Positions 57,612-64,000 of a DNA stretch of 64,000 nucleotides are shown in pieces. The stretch comes from Brevundimonas bacteroides DSM 4726. Its GTDB lineage: Bacteria > Pseudomonadota > Alphaproteobacteria > Caulobacterales > Caulobacteraceae. A model generated the notes under the pieces. It worked only from the letters and a program-made list of their open reading frames with translations. It ran no database searches and was not told where the DNA came from. Position 1 is the stretch's first letter, and every line of letters begins with the position of its first letter. The translations under genes and the position numbers were made by a program. The DNA lies in contig NZ_JNIX01000007.1 in the NCBI RefSeq assembly GCF_000701445.1, positions 107,501-171,500 on the forward strand, given 5' to 3'.

Positions 57612-58025
57612 ATGGCGGACCTTCGGATCACCCCCCTCGCCGATGCCGACGCCGACGCGGCGCTGGTCCTCGCGCGCCTGGACGACCCTTCGATCGCCGC
57701 TGAGGCCTGGCGGCGGGATATCCTCTCCCGAGCCGATGAAACGATCATGGTGGCGCGGCGCGGCAGCGGTCCGCTCATCGGTCTGGCCCGGTATCGCCTC
57801 GAGAAGACGAGCGCCGCGAGAACGGTGTTTCACCTGGTTCAGTTGATCGCCGTCGACATGCTGCGGCCGGCCTCCGTCGCCACCGCCCTCATGAACGAGA
57901 TGCTTTGGCGCGCGCGCGAGCACCGCTGCACGAGCTTTCGCGTGGAGACCGCTCTGCCTCAGGGAGCCGAGCCCATGGCGCTGGCATTGGCGGCCGGCGT
58001 CTGCCGTCTGCACAGCCTGTTCTGA
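57612..58025 (+). CDS. GNAT-like acetyltransferase
   Basis: 137 aa from ATG 57612. Layout of a GNAT fold: LRITPLADADADAALVLARL (beta-1, alpha-1), GPLIGLARYRLE, a VFHLVQLIAVDMLRPASVAT strand with the acetyl-CoA-binding loop weakened (no clear Q/RxxGxG/A), then LWRAREHRCTSFRVETAL. The coenzyme loop is not canonical, so the activity is uncertain. The FNR box upstream suggests low-oxygen induction. Confidence 0.65.
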   Translation: MADLRITPLADADADAALVLARLDDPSIAAEAWRRDILSRADETIMVARRGSGPLIGLARYRLEKTSAARTVFHLVQLIAVDMLRPASVATALMNEMLWRAREHRCTSFRVETALPQGAEPMALALAAGVCRLHSLF

Positions 58026-58029
58026 GCTT

Positions 58030-58043
58030 TGATCTCCATCAAT
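58030..58043. promoter_or_regulatory. FNR box before a small membrane protein
   Basis: TTGATCTCCATCAA, perfect site, 52 bases before the ATG of the 39-aa membrane protein at 58096. Confidence 0.8.
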
Positions 58044-58095
58044 GCGCCGGCTGGTGCGGCGCGGTTGTGTGGCCCCGCACAATAGGAGCTCTCAC

Positions 58096-58215
58096 ATGCC
58101 CGCCGAAGCCGTCCCCGTCATCGCCGTCGTCGTCGCTGTCTTCGCCACCTTCATGGTGGTGGTCGGAGGCGTATCGATCTGGACCAATCTCGGCGACGGA
58201 CGCGATCAGGGCTGA
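58096..58215 (+). CDS. 39-aa single-helix membrane protein
   Basis: ATG 58096, ribosome site AGGAG 7 bases before. One membrane helix (VPVIAVVVAVFATFMVVVGG) followed by SIWTNLGDGRDQG. It overlaps the convergent cytochrome c gene by 10 bases. The FNR box and size suggest an accessory subunit of an oxidase, like CcoQ or CydX, but no match can be claimed. Confidence 0.75.
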   Translation: MPAEAVPVIAVVVAVFATFMVVVGGVSIWTNLGDGRDQG

Positions 58216-58568
58216 CGCCCGCCGTCGCCCGATGGCAGGCTTTCCAGATAAGCCACGATGTCGGCCGTCTCCTCGGCCGAGAATGCAAACTCGGGCATGG
58301 CGGGATGGGCAGTCACGATGCCCTCGGCCAGCGCCTCTTGCAGATCCCGGACGGGATAGCGCTCCCCCAGGGTGCGAAACGGCGGGGCTCCCCGGCGGGG
58401 ACTTTCCTCCAGCGGCCCGACGGCGTGGCAGCTGGCGCAGTGGCTGGTCACCAGGCGCTCGCCGCGACGGATCGAGGGCGCTCTCTCGCTCTCCTGCGGC
58501 GCGATGGCGGCGAGGCTGATCATGCCGGCGATCCCGGCGGCGACGGCGGCGTGAATACGAAACGACAT
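58206..58568 (-). CDS. Periplasmic c-type cytochrome
   Basis: 120 aa with a signal peptide (IHAAVAAGIAGMISLAAIA) and one haem motif CASCH (about 44-48); the sixth ligand is likely the Met in HPAMPEF (about 90). Small class I cytochrome for electron transfer. 16 bases after the universal stress gene, so probably under the same FNR-controlled promoter. Confidence 0.9.
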   Translation of the reverse strand: MSFRIHAAVAAGIAGMISLAAIAPQESERAPSIRRGERLVTSHCASCHAVGPLEESPRRGAPPFRTLGERYPVRDLQEALAEGIVTAHPAMPEFAFSAEETADIVAYLESLPSGDGGRQP

Positions 58569-58584
58569 GGGGTCTCCTTTGATC

Positions 58585-59418
58585 TCAGTGCGACAGCAAC
58601 AAGCAGACGGAGCTTTCCCGCATCAGGTCTCGGGTGACGCCCCCCAGCATCCATTCCTGAAGTCGGGGGTGCCCGTAGCCACCTGCCACAATGAGCCCGC
58701 AGCCGCGCGACGCGGCCTCCTGGAGGAGATGCAGACCGACCGTGTCATGCATGAGCCGGTCCTGGACCACGCCAGCGGCCACACCATGGCGCGCCAGGTA
58801 TTCAGGCAGTTCGGCCAATTCTTCGTCCAACGACTGCCGGTCCTCATCGCCTGAGCAAATGGCGGCGATGGTCACCCCTCGCGACAACCGCAGCAGCGGA
58901 AGGGCGGCGCTCACCGCGCGGCGCGCTTCTTTGCCATCCCGCCAGGCAATGAGCGCATGTTCCCCCACGGGGCTACGCGGCACGGTCGGCGGCACCATCA
59001 GAACCGGACGCCCCGAGGCGATCAGTACCTCGGCGGGGTCCGGGGCCTGGTAGGGTGCCCGGCTGTTCCGGCAACCTAGAACGACCAGATCGGCGAACCG
59101 GGCCTGACGGATACAAAAGGCTGTCGGGTCGCCGTGGGCAGAAATCCAGCGGGAGATGATATCCGGTCCCGTCAGGTGAAGGGCAAAAGCGCTATGGGCC
59201 TGCATGAGGTCCACCTCGGTAGCCTCCCTGTAGGCGACCAGCAGATCCGCTGAAGACCCGCCGCTGAACTCCACCCCGAAGGCCGGCGGTGGGGGACTGG
59301 CGGCCGCGATGCCGATGACCGCGGCCCGGGTGGCAAGGGCGATATCCCTGCAGATTTCCAGGCGCGTCTGGACCGCGTCGTCCGCGTCCACTGCGATCGC
59401 AATCTGGGCGTAGGTCAT
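58585..59418 (-). CDS. Universal stress protein, tandem UspA
   Basis: 277 aa from ATG at 59416-59418 with ribosome site GGAGG. Two UspA-like halves: the first (AQIAIAVDADDAVQTRLEIC) and the second (EHALIAWRDGKEARRAVSAA, ending GGYGHPRLQEWMLGGVTRDL, an ATP-binding G-x2-G-x9-G type loop). In alphaproteobacteria such proteins are often induced by low oxygen, in line with the FNR box 47 bases upstream. Confidence 0.9.
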   Translation of the reverse strand: MTYAQIAIAVDADDAVQTRLEICRDIALATRAAVIGIAAASPPPPAFGVEFSGGSSADLLVAYREATEVDLMQAHSAFALHLTGPDIISRWISAHGDPTAFCIRQARFADLVVLGCRNSRAPYQAPDPAEVLIASGRPVLMVPPTVPRSPVGEHALIAWRDGKEARRAVSAALPLLRLSRGVTIAAICSGDEDRQSLDEELAELPEYLARHGVAAGVVQDRLMHDTVGLHLLQEAASRGCGLIVAGGYGHPRLQEWMLGGVTRDLMRESSVCLLLSH

Positions 59419-59465
59419 CGCATCCTCCGTTTGGCTCAGAGGACGCTGCCCCGTCGGACCCCGCA

Positions 59466-59479
59466 TTGATCAGGATCAA
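59466..59479. promoter_or_regulatory. FNR box before the universal stress gene
   Basis: TTGATCAGGATCAA, perfect site, 47 bases before the ATG at 59418 on the reverse strand. Confidence 0.85.
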
Positions 59480-59782
59480 CGATGCAAGACTTCGACTTGG
59501 GTCCAACAGCGCCAGGCGACGTCAGTGGATGGCCGCGTCATGGGTGAACCGGAATGTGGTCACGGCGCTACCCGCGAACAGCCGCGCTGCCAGGTGCCCA
59601 GGCACCTAGACCAACGAGGAAAGGAGCCCACCTTCGGAAGAACAATCTCCAGAGCGATCACAAAGGTCGCAAGCGATATGAGGGCAGCCAAGGTCAGTAG
59701 CGGCAAAAGCGCTCGCGTTGGCGCCGAGCGCGCCAACTACCAATAGGTTCCTTCGTCACGCGGCGTCGGCTATCTCCCTCCC
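59480..59782. other. Intergenic with a methyltransferase gene scrap
   Basis: About 300 bases before murG. Bases 59710-59742 match the start of the decayed methyltransferase at 40162-40194 in 29 of 33 positions and would encode ERANYQ followed by a stop. No intact gene. Confidence 0.6.
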
Positions 59783-60865
59783 ATGAACAAACTCTGCGTC
59801 GTCGCCGCCGGAGGCACCGGGGGCCACATGTTCCCGGCCGAGGCGCTGGCCCGTGAGATGGCCGAGCGCGGCTGGGGCGTGGTGCTGGCCACCGACCGGC
59901 GCGGTGAGCAGTACGCCCATGCCTTCCCCGCCGAGGAACGGCTGGCGCTTGACGCTGCCACTGGCGCCGGCCCAATTGGCCTGGCGAAGGCAGGAGTGGC
60001 TATTTTGCGCGGCGTCGCCCAGGCCCGGGCCGCGTTCCGGCGGCTGGACGCCAAGGTCGTGGTCGGCTTCGGCGGCTATCCGTCGGCCCCGGCGCTGATC
60101 GCCGCCATCCTGCAGCGCCGACCGACGGTCATCCATGAGCAGAACGCCGTGCTGGGTCGGACCAACCGGATCCTTGCGCCCTACATCGGCGCGGTCGCTT
60201 CCTCCTTCCCGACCCTGGAGCAGGCCAGCCCTTCGGTGAAATCCCGTGCCCCGGTCGTCGGCGCCCCGGTCCGCGCGGACATCCGCGCCCTCTATGAGCG
60301 GGCATACGCAGCCCCTCACGACGGCCCTATCCACGTCCTCGTCACCGGCGGCAGCCAGGGCGCCCGCATTCTGTCCGAGACCACGCCCCGGGCGCTGGCC
60401 CAGCTCCCCGAAGCTATCCGCGTCCGCCTGAAGGTCCAGCAGCAGTCCCGGCCGGAGACGCTGGAGATCGCCCGCCAGATCTATCTCGACGCCGGCATCG
60501 ACGCCGAGGTTGCCCCCTTTTTCCGCGATATGGCCAGTCGGCTGTCGGAGGCGCATCTGGTCATCGGTCGCGCTGGGGCTTCGACCTGCGCCGAGCTCGC
60601 GGTTGCCGCCATGCCGTCCGTGTTGATCCCGCTCAAGATCGCCACCGACGACCACCAGCGCCTGAACGCCAAGCTCCTGACTGACGTGTCCGCCGCCGAG
60701 GTGATCCTGGAGGACGACCTCACCGTCGACGTGCTGACGGACGCCATCGCCGGCGTGCTGTCCCGCCCCGACCGTCTCGCCGCCATGAGCGCCGCCGCCC
60801 GGTCCGTCGCCATTCCCGACGCGGCGCGCCGTCTGGCCGATCTGGCGGAGGCGGCTGCGGCCTAG
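59783..60865 (+). CDS. murG: MurG, lipid II-forming GlcNAc transferase
   Basis: 360 aa. It transfers GlcNAc from UDP-GlcNAc to lipid I on the inner membrane face. N-terminal GGTGGHMFPAEALA, then HEQNAVLGRTNR (about 117) and GGSQGARILSE (about 189) and the acceptor/donor loop GRAGASTCAELA. Complete by length. It stands alone here, away from other division-cluster genes. Confidence 0.93.
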   Translation: MNKLCVVAAGGTGGHMFPAEALAREMAERGWGVVLATDRRGEQYAHAFPAEERLALDAATGAGPIGLAKAGVAILRGVAQARAAFRRLDAKVVVGFGGYPSAPALIAAILQRRPTVIHEQNAVLGRTNRILAPYIGAVASSFPTLEQASPSVKSRAPVVGAPVRADIRALYERAYAAPHDGPIHVLVTGGSQGARILSETTPRALAQLPEAIRVRLKVQQQSRPETLEIARQIYLDAGIDAEVAPFFRDMASRLSEAHLVIGRAGASTCAELAVAAMPSVLIPLKIATDDHQRLNAKLLTDVSAAEVILEDDLTVDVLTDAIAGVLSRPDRLAAMSAAARSVAIPDAARRLADLAEAAAA

Positions 60866-60931
60866 GCTGTTCTCCGTCCCAGGCAGGGGAAGGAGACGAA
60901 CCTTTGCCTTTCTGGCGCGTTTGAGCCGGTC

Positions 60932-62071
60932 ATGCCCCCTGCAATCACCGAACTGACGCGCCAGATCATCGCGCTCTGGCGCCGCTTCGACTGGCTGCCG
61001 GAATTGGCGGTCGTCGGCCTCGTCATGGCCGTCTTCGTCGGCGCCGGCTGGTTGGCCCATCTCGTCATCTTCGCCCTCCTGCGCCGCCTCGTAAAAAACC
61101 GCGACCTGTTCTGGCGCGGCGTGGTCGAGCGGGCGCGCGCCAAGCTGCGCATCCTCATCATCCTGATCGCGGTGGGCTTCTCGGTGACCGTCTCGCCGCT
61201 CGACCCGGAGCCGTCCCAGACGGTGCGCGCGGTCATCCTGTTCCTGACCATCCTCGTGCTCGGCTGGATCGTCATGGGCGCGATCGAGATGTGGGCGGTC
61301 GTCTATCTCCGAAAGTTCAATCTGCAGAGCGAAGACAACCTCGCGGCGCGCAAGCATGTCACCCAGACCCGCATCCTGCAGCGAGCGGCCGTCATCATCA
61401 TCGGCATGGTCACGGTCGCCCTGGCTCTGATGACGATCGGGGCGGTGCGTCAGTGGGGGATCTCGCTGCTGGCTTCGGCCGGTGTGGTCGGCATCGTCGC
61501 GGGCCTCGCGCTCCAGCCCTTCCTCAAGAACCTGGTCGCCGGCATCCAGATCGCCACGGCCCAGCCCATCCGCATCGACGACGCCGTGATCGTGGAAGGG
61601 GAGTGGGGTCAGGTCGAGGAGATCACCTCCACCTATGTCGTCGTCCGTCTGTGGGACTGGCGGCGCATGATCCTGCCGCTCAGCTACTTCATCGAGCAGC
61701 CCTTCCAGAACTGGACCCGCGAGACCGCTCGCCTGATCGGGACGGCGTTCCTGTATGTCGACTACGAGGCGCCGATGGACCGGCTCCGCGCCGAGCTGGA
61801 GCGCATCTGCCGCGAGAGCCCGCTGTGGGACGGAGACGTGGTCAGCCTTCAGGTCACCGAGATCACCGACCGCGTCGCCCAGGTCCGTTGCCTGGCCAGC
61901 GCCAGGAACGCCCCCACCGCCTTCGACCTCCGCTGTGAGATCCGCGAGAAGATGCTGGCCTTCATGCGCGATGAATGCCCTGAGGCGTTGCCGAGGGATC
62001 GGCTGGCGCTCGACCCCAACGCCGAGGCGATCACGCCACCAGCTTCTCCGCCTGCTTCAGGTCCACGCTGA
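60932..62071 (+). CDS. MscS-family mechanosensitive channel
   Basis: 379 aa. Four or so membrane helices (about 24-50, 66-90, 95-120, 150-205). The pore-lining helix region [20 protein letters not shown] (glycine/alanine-rich) leads to the MscS beta-domain ([39 protein letters not shown]). Opens under membrane tension to release solutes. Its 3' end overlaps smc by 41 bases in convergent orientation. Confidence 0.92.
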   Translation: MPPAITELTRQIIALWRRFDWLPELAVVGLVMAVFVGAGWLAHLVIFALLRRLVKNRDLFWRGVVERARAKLRILIILIAVGFSVTVSPLDPEPSQTVRAVILFLTILVLGWIVMGAIEMWAVVYLRKFNLQSEDNLAARKHVTQTRILQRAAVIIIGMVTVALALMTIGAVRQWGISLLASAGVVGIVAGLALQPFLKNLVAGIQIATAQPIRIDDAVIVEGEWGQVEEITSTYVVVRLWDWRRMILPLSYFIEQPFQNWTRETARLIGTAFLYVDYEAPMDRLRAELERICRESPLWDGDVVSLQVTEITDRVAQVRCLASARNAPTAFDLRCEIREKMLAFMRDECPEALPRDRLALDPNAEAITPPASPPASGPR

Positions 62072-64000
62072 CCAGCTGGCTCACGCCCCGCTCGGGCATG
62101 GTCACCCCATACAGCCGGTCCATCCGGCTCATGGTCACCGGGTTGTGGGTGATTACGATGAAGCGGGTGTCCGTCCGGTTCCGCATCTCGTTCAGCATGC
62201 GGCAGAACCGGTCCACGTTGGCGTCGTCCAGCGGGGCGTCGACCTCGTCCAGCACGCAGACGGGCGCCGGATTGGCCAGGAAGACCGCGAAGATCAACGC
62301 CGCCGCCGTCAGGGCCTGCTCGCCGCCCGACATCAGGCTCATGACCGACAGCCGCTTGCCCGGCGGGCAGGCGTAGATCTCCAGCCCCGCCTCCAGCGGG
62401 TCGTCGGACTCGACCAGCTTCAGCTCCGCCTGGCCGCCGCCGAACAGGGCCTCGAACAGGCTCTTGAAGTTGTCGTTGATGACGTCGAAGGCGGCGGTCA
62501 GCCGTTCGCGGCCCTCGGCGTTCAGCTCGTCGATGCCGTCCCTCAGGCGGGCGATGGCGCCGGTCAGGTCCGACCGCTCCAGCCGCATGGTCTGCAGCCG
62601 TTCGCCGTATTCCTCGGCCTCGTCCTCGGCGCGCAGGTTGACCGGGCCCAGCTGCTCGCGCTCGCGCTCCAGGCCGTAGAGCAGGCTCTCGGCCCCGGCG
62701 GTGTCGGGTGGGCGGGCGATGGCGTCGTCTATCAGCTTCTGGCCGAGCTGTTCCGGCGACATCTGCGCCGTCTCGCGCACCTGGGCGTCCATTTCGGCGA
62801 GCCGATCGGCCGCGCTCTCGGCCCGCGCCGCCAAGCCCGCGCGGGCTTCACGGGCTTGCCCCGCCGCCGCGTCGGCCGCCCGGCTGGCGCGATCGGCATC
62901 GCCTGCTTCGCCCTCGGCGACCGCCAGAGCATCCGCCGCCGCCTTGCGCCGCGTCTCCGCCGCCGTCAGCCCGTCCATCAGCCTGGACCGCTGCGCCGCC
63001 AGGGCTTCCGGGGCACGCTCGGCCTCCGACAGCAGGGCGGTCGTCCGGCCCGCGTCCTTCTCCAGCGCAGTGATCCGAGCCGCGCTGTCCTTCGCGCGCC
63101 CGGCCCAACCGTCCCGTTCGCGGGTGATCGAGGCCAGTCGTTGCTCGCGCCCACTGCGTTCGCGGGCTTCCGCGTCCCGATCCGCCCGCGCCGCCGCCGA
63201 GGCCGCCCGCGCCGTCTCCGCCGCCGCCCGCGCCTCAGCCAGCTCGGCCTTCAGCGCGTCCAGCGTCTCGCCCGAGGCGCCGTCCGCCGCCGCCTCCGCC
63301 AGCGCCGCTTCGGCCGCCTCGCGCTCGTCGGACAGCCGCGTCAGGCTCTCGTCCAGCGCCTGGGCCCGGGCCTCGCGTCGGGCCTGTTCGCGGTCGAGCG
63401 CCTCGACCCGCTCGCGCGCGGTTGTCACCGCCTTGTCGGCGGCGAAGGGCTTCAGCCGCGCCGCCTTGACCGCTTCCTCCGCCGCCCGGAACGCTTCGGT
63501 CGCCGCCTTCAGCGCGCCCTGCGCGGCCTCCAGCGCGGGCTTGCCCGTATCGATCTCGACTTCCAGCTCCGACAGTCGCGTCCGCTGGGCCAGCCGCACG
63601 GCGGCCGGGCGCGGCGCCTCCGCCCGGCTGACGAAGCCGTCCCAGCGATAGAGGTCGCCCTCCTTCGTCACCAATCGCGCGCCGGGCGGCAAGGTCCTGG
63701 CCAGACCCGCCGCCGCCGCCCGATCCGCCACCCCGCACAGCGCCAGCCGCGCCGCCAGGGCCTCGGGCGCATCGACGACTTTCGCCAGCGGCTCCACGCC
63801 CTCCGGCCATACAGGGGAGGGCACCGCCGCCCCGCCCCAATAGGCCGCCGCCTTCGCATCCAGCGCCGCGTCCAGATCGTCGCCCAGCGCCGCCGCCAGC
63901 GCGGCCTCGTATCCCTTGGCCGCCGTGACCTTCTCCAGCGCCGGCGGATGATCCCGCCGCGTCGTGACCAGCAGCGACGCCAGTCCCCGCGCCTCGGTCT
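62031..64000 (-). CDS. smc: SMC chromosome segregation protein (5' end outside window)
   Basis: The visible 656 codons cover the end of the first coiled coil, the hinge (about 63600-63990, with [13 protein letters not shown]), the long returning coiled coil, and the C-terminal ATPase head: signature [19 protein letters not shown], Walker [16 protein letters not shown] and the His loop FIVITHNP. The reading frame continues through 64000, so the start lies beyond the window. SMC condenses and orients the chromosome with ScpA/ScpB. Confidence 0.93.
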   Translation of the reverse strand, partial: TEARGLASLLVTTRRDHPPALEKVTAAKGYEAALAAALGDDLDAALDAKAAAYWGGAAVPSPVWPEGVEPLAKVVDAPEALAARLALCGVADRAAAAGLARTLPPGARLVTKEGDLYRWDGFVSRAEAPRPAAVRLAQRTRLSELEVEIDTGKPALEAAQGALKAATEAFRAAEEAVKAARLKPFAADKAVTTARERVEALDREQARREARAQALDESLTRLSDEREAAEAALAEAAADGASGETLDALKAELAEARAAAETARAASAAARADRDAEARERSGREQRLASITRERDGWAGRAKDSAARITALEKDAGRTTALLSEAERAPEALAAQRSRLMDGLTAAETRRKAAADALAVAEGEAGDADRASRAADAAAGQAREARAGLAARAESAADRLAEMDAQVRETAQMSPEQLGQKLIDDAIARPPDTAGAESLLYGLEREREQLGPVNLRAEDEAEEYGERLQTMRLERSDLTGAIARLRDGIDELNAEGRERLTAAFDVINDNFKSLFEALFGGGQAELKLVESDDPLEAGLEIYACPPGKRLSVMSLMSGGEQALTAAALIFAVFLANPAPVCVLDEVDAPLDDANVDRFCRMLNEMRNRTDTRFIVITHNPVTMSRMDRLYGVTMPERGVSQLVSVDLKQAEKLVA

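Noticed and set aside
57507..58082. Longer N-terminus for fnr
   Set aside because: It is antisense to the GNAT gene, and the cysteine motif has normal spacing from the ATG at 57506.
59756..61357. 533-codon reverse frame
   Set aside because: It is antisense to murG and mscS, which both have full family motifs.

Overview
The window looks like the chromosome of a GC-rich alphaproteobacterium, probably Caulobacteraceae or a close relative. This is inferred from the high GC content, the 23S-5S-tRNA-fMet order, a CydAB/CydDC/FNR cluster, and the types of MurG, MscS and SMC present. No marker here fixes the genus.

Region 1 (1-1130) is the 3' end of an rRNA operon: 23S (partial), 5S, initiator tRNA and a terminator. 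The 3' end of the tRNA is the left attachment site of a genomic island of about 38.3 kb (1056-39360). The right end carries the same 13-bp core (39348-39360). A large serine recombinase sits against the left end and reads into the tRNA. Beyond the right end lies the decayed 3' half of a second, related recombinase and a decayed methyltransferase gene (39361-41375), so the site has been used more than once.

Region 2 (1025-39360), the island, is a dense defence island. From left to right it holds: recombinase with small accessory genes and an XRE regulator; a HipBA-type pair; a UDG-fold protein; an HNH-like protein behind a small membrane protein; a four-gene nuclease operon (AddB-like, AddA-like helicase-nuclease, PD-(D/E)XK protein, DEDDh exonuclease); a WYL-domain regulator; a forward operon (DUF4258-like, DUF6361-like, PLD-like nuclease, SF2 helicase); and a complete reverse-strand BREX operon (WGR protein, small protein, BrxE-like, BrxA-like, BrxB, BrxC, PglX, PglZ, BrxL). 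Four near-identical copies of CCCGAC-N7-GTCGGG stand 40-54 bases before the first start codon of four different transcription units. This suggests that one regulator, most likely the WYL protein, controls the membrane/HNH unit, the nuclease operon, the PLD/helicase operon and BREX together.

Region 3 (41422-49140) is core-like: outer-membrane proteins (DUF2490, OmpW), a secreted small protein, two adjacent signalling pairs (NarX/NarL-like, then CHASE3-PAS kinase plus single-domain receiver) and a TerB-like gene with short overlapping ORFs.

Region 4 (49141-59480) is a low-oxygen respiration cluster: cydA-cydB-cydX-hemN, divergent cydDC, an FNR regulator with its cysteine ligands, a GNAT, a 39-aa membrane protein, a cytochrome c and a universal stress protein. 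Four perfect TTGAT-N4-ATCAA boxes lie in its intergenic spaces. Region 5 (59783-64000) holds murG, an MscS channel and the 3' part of smc.
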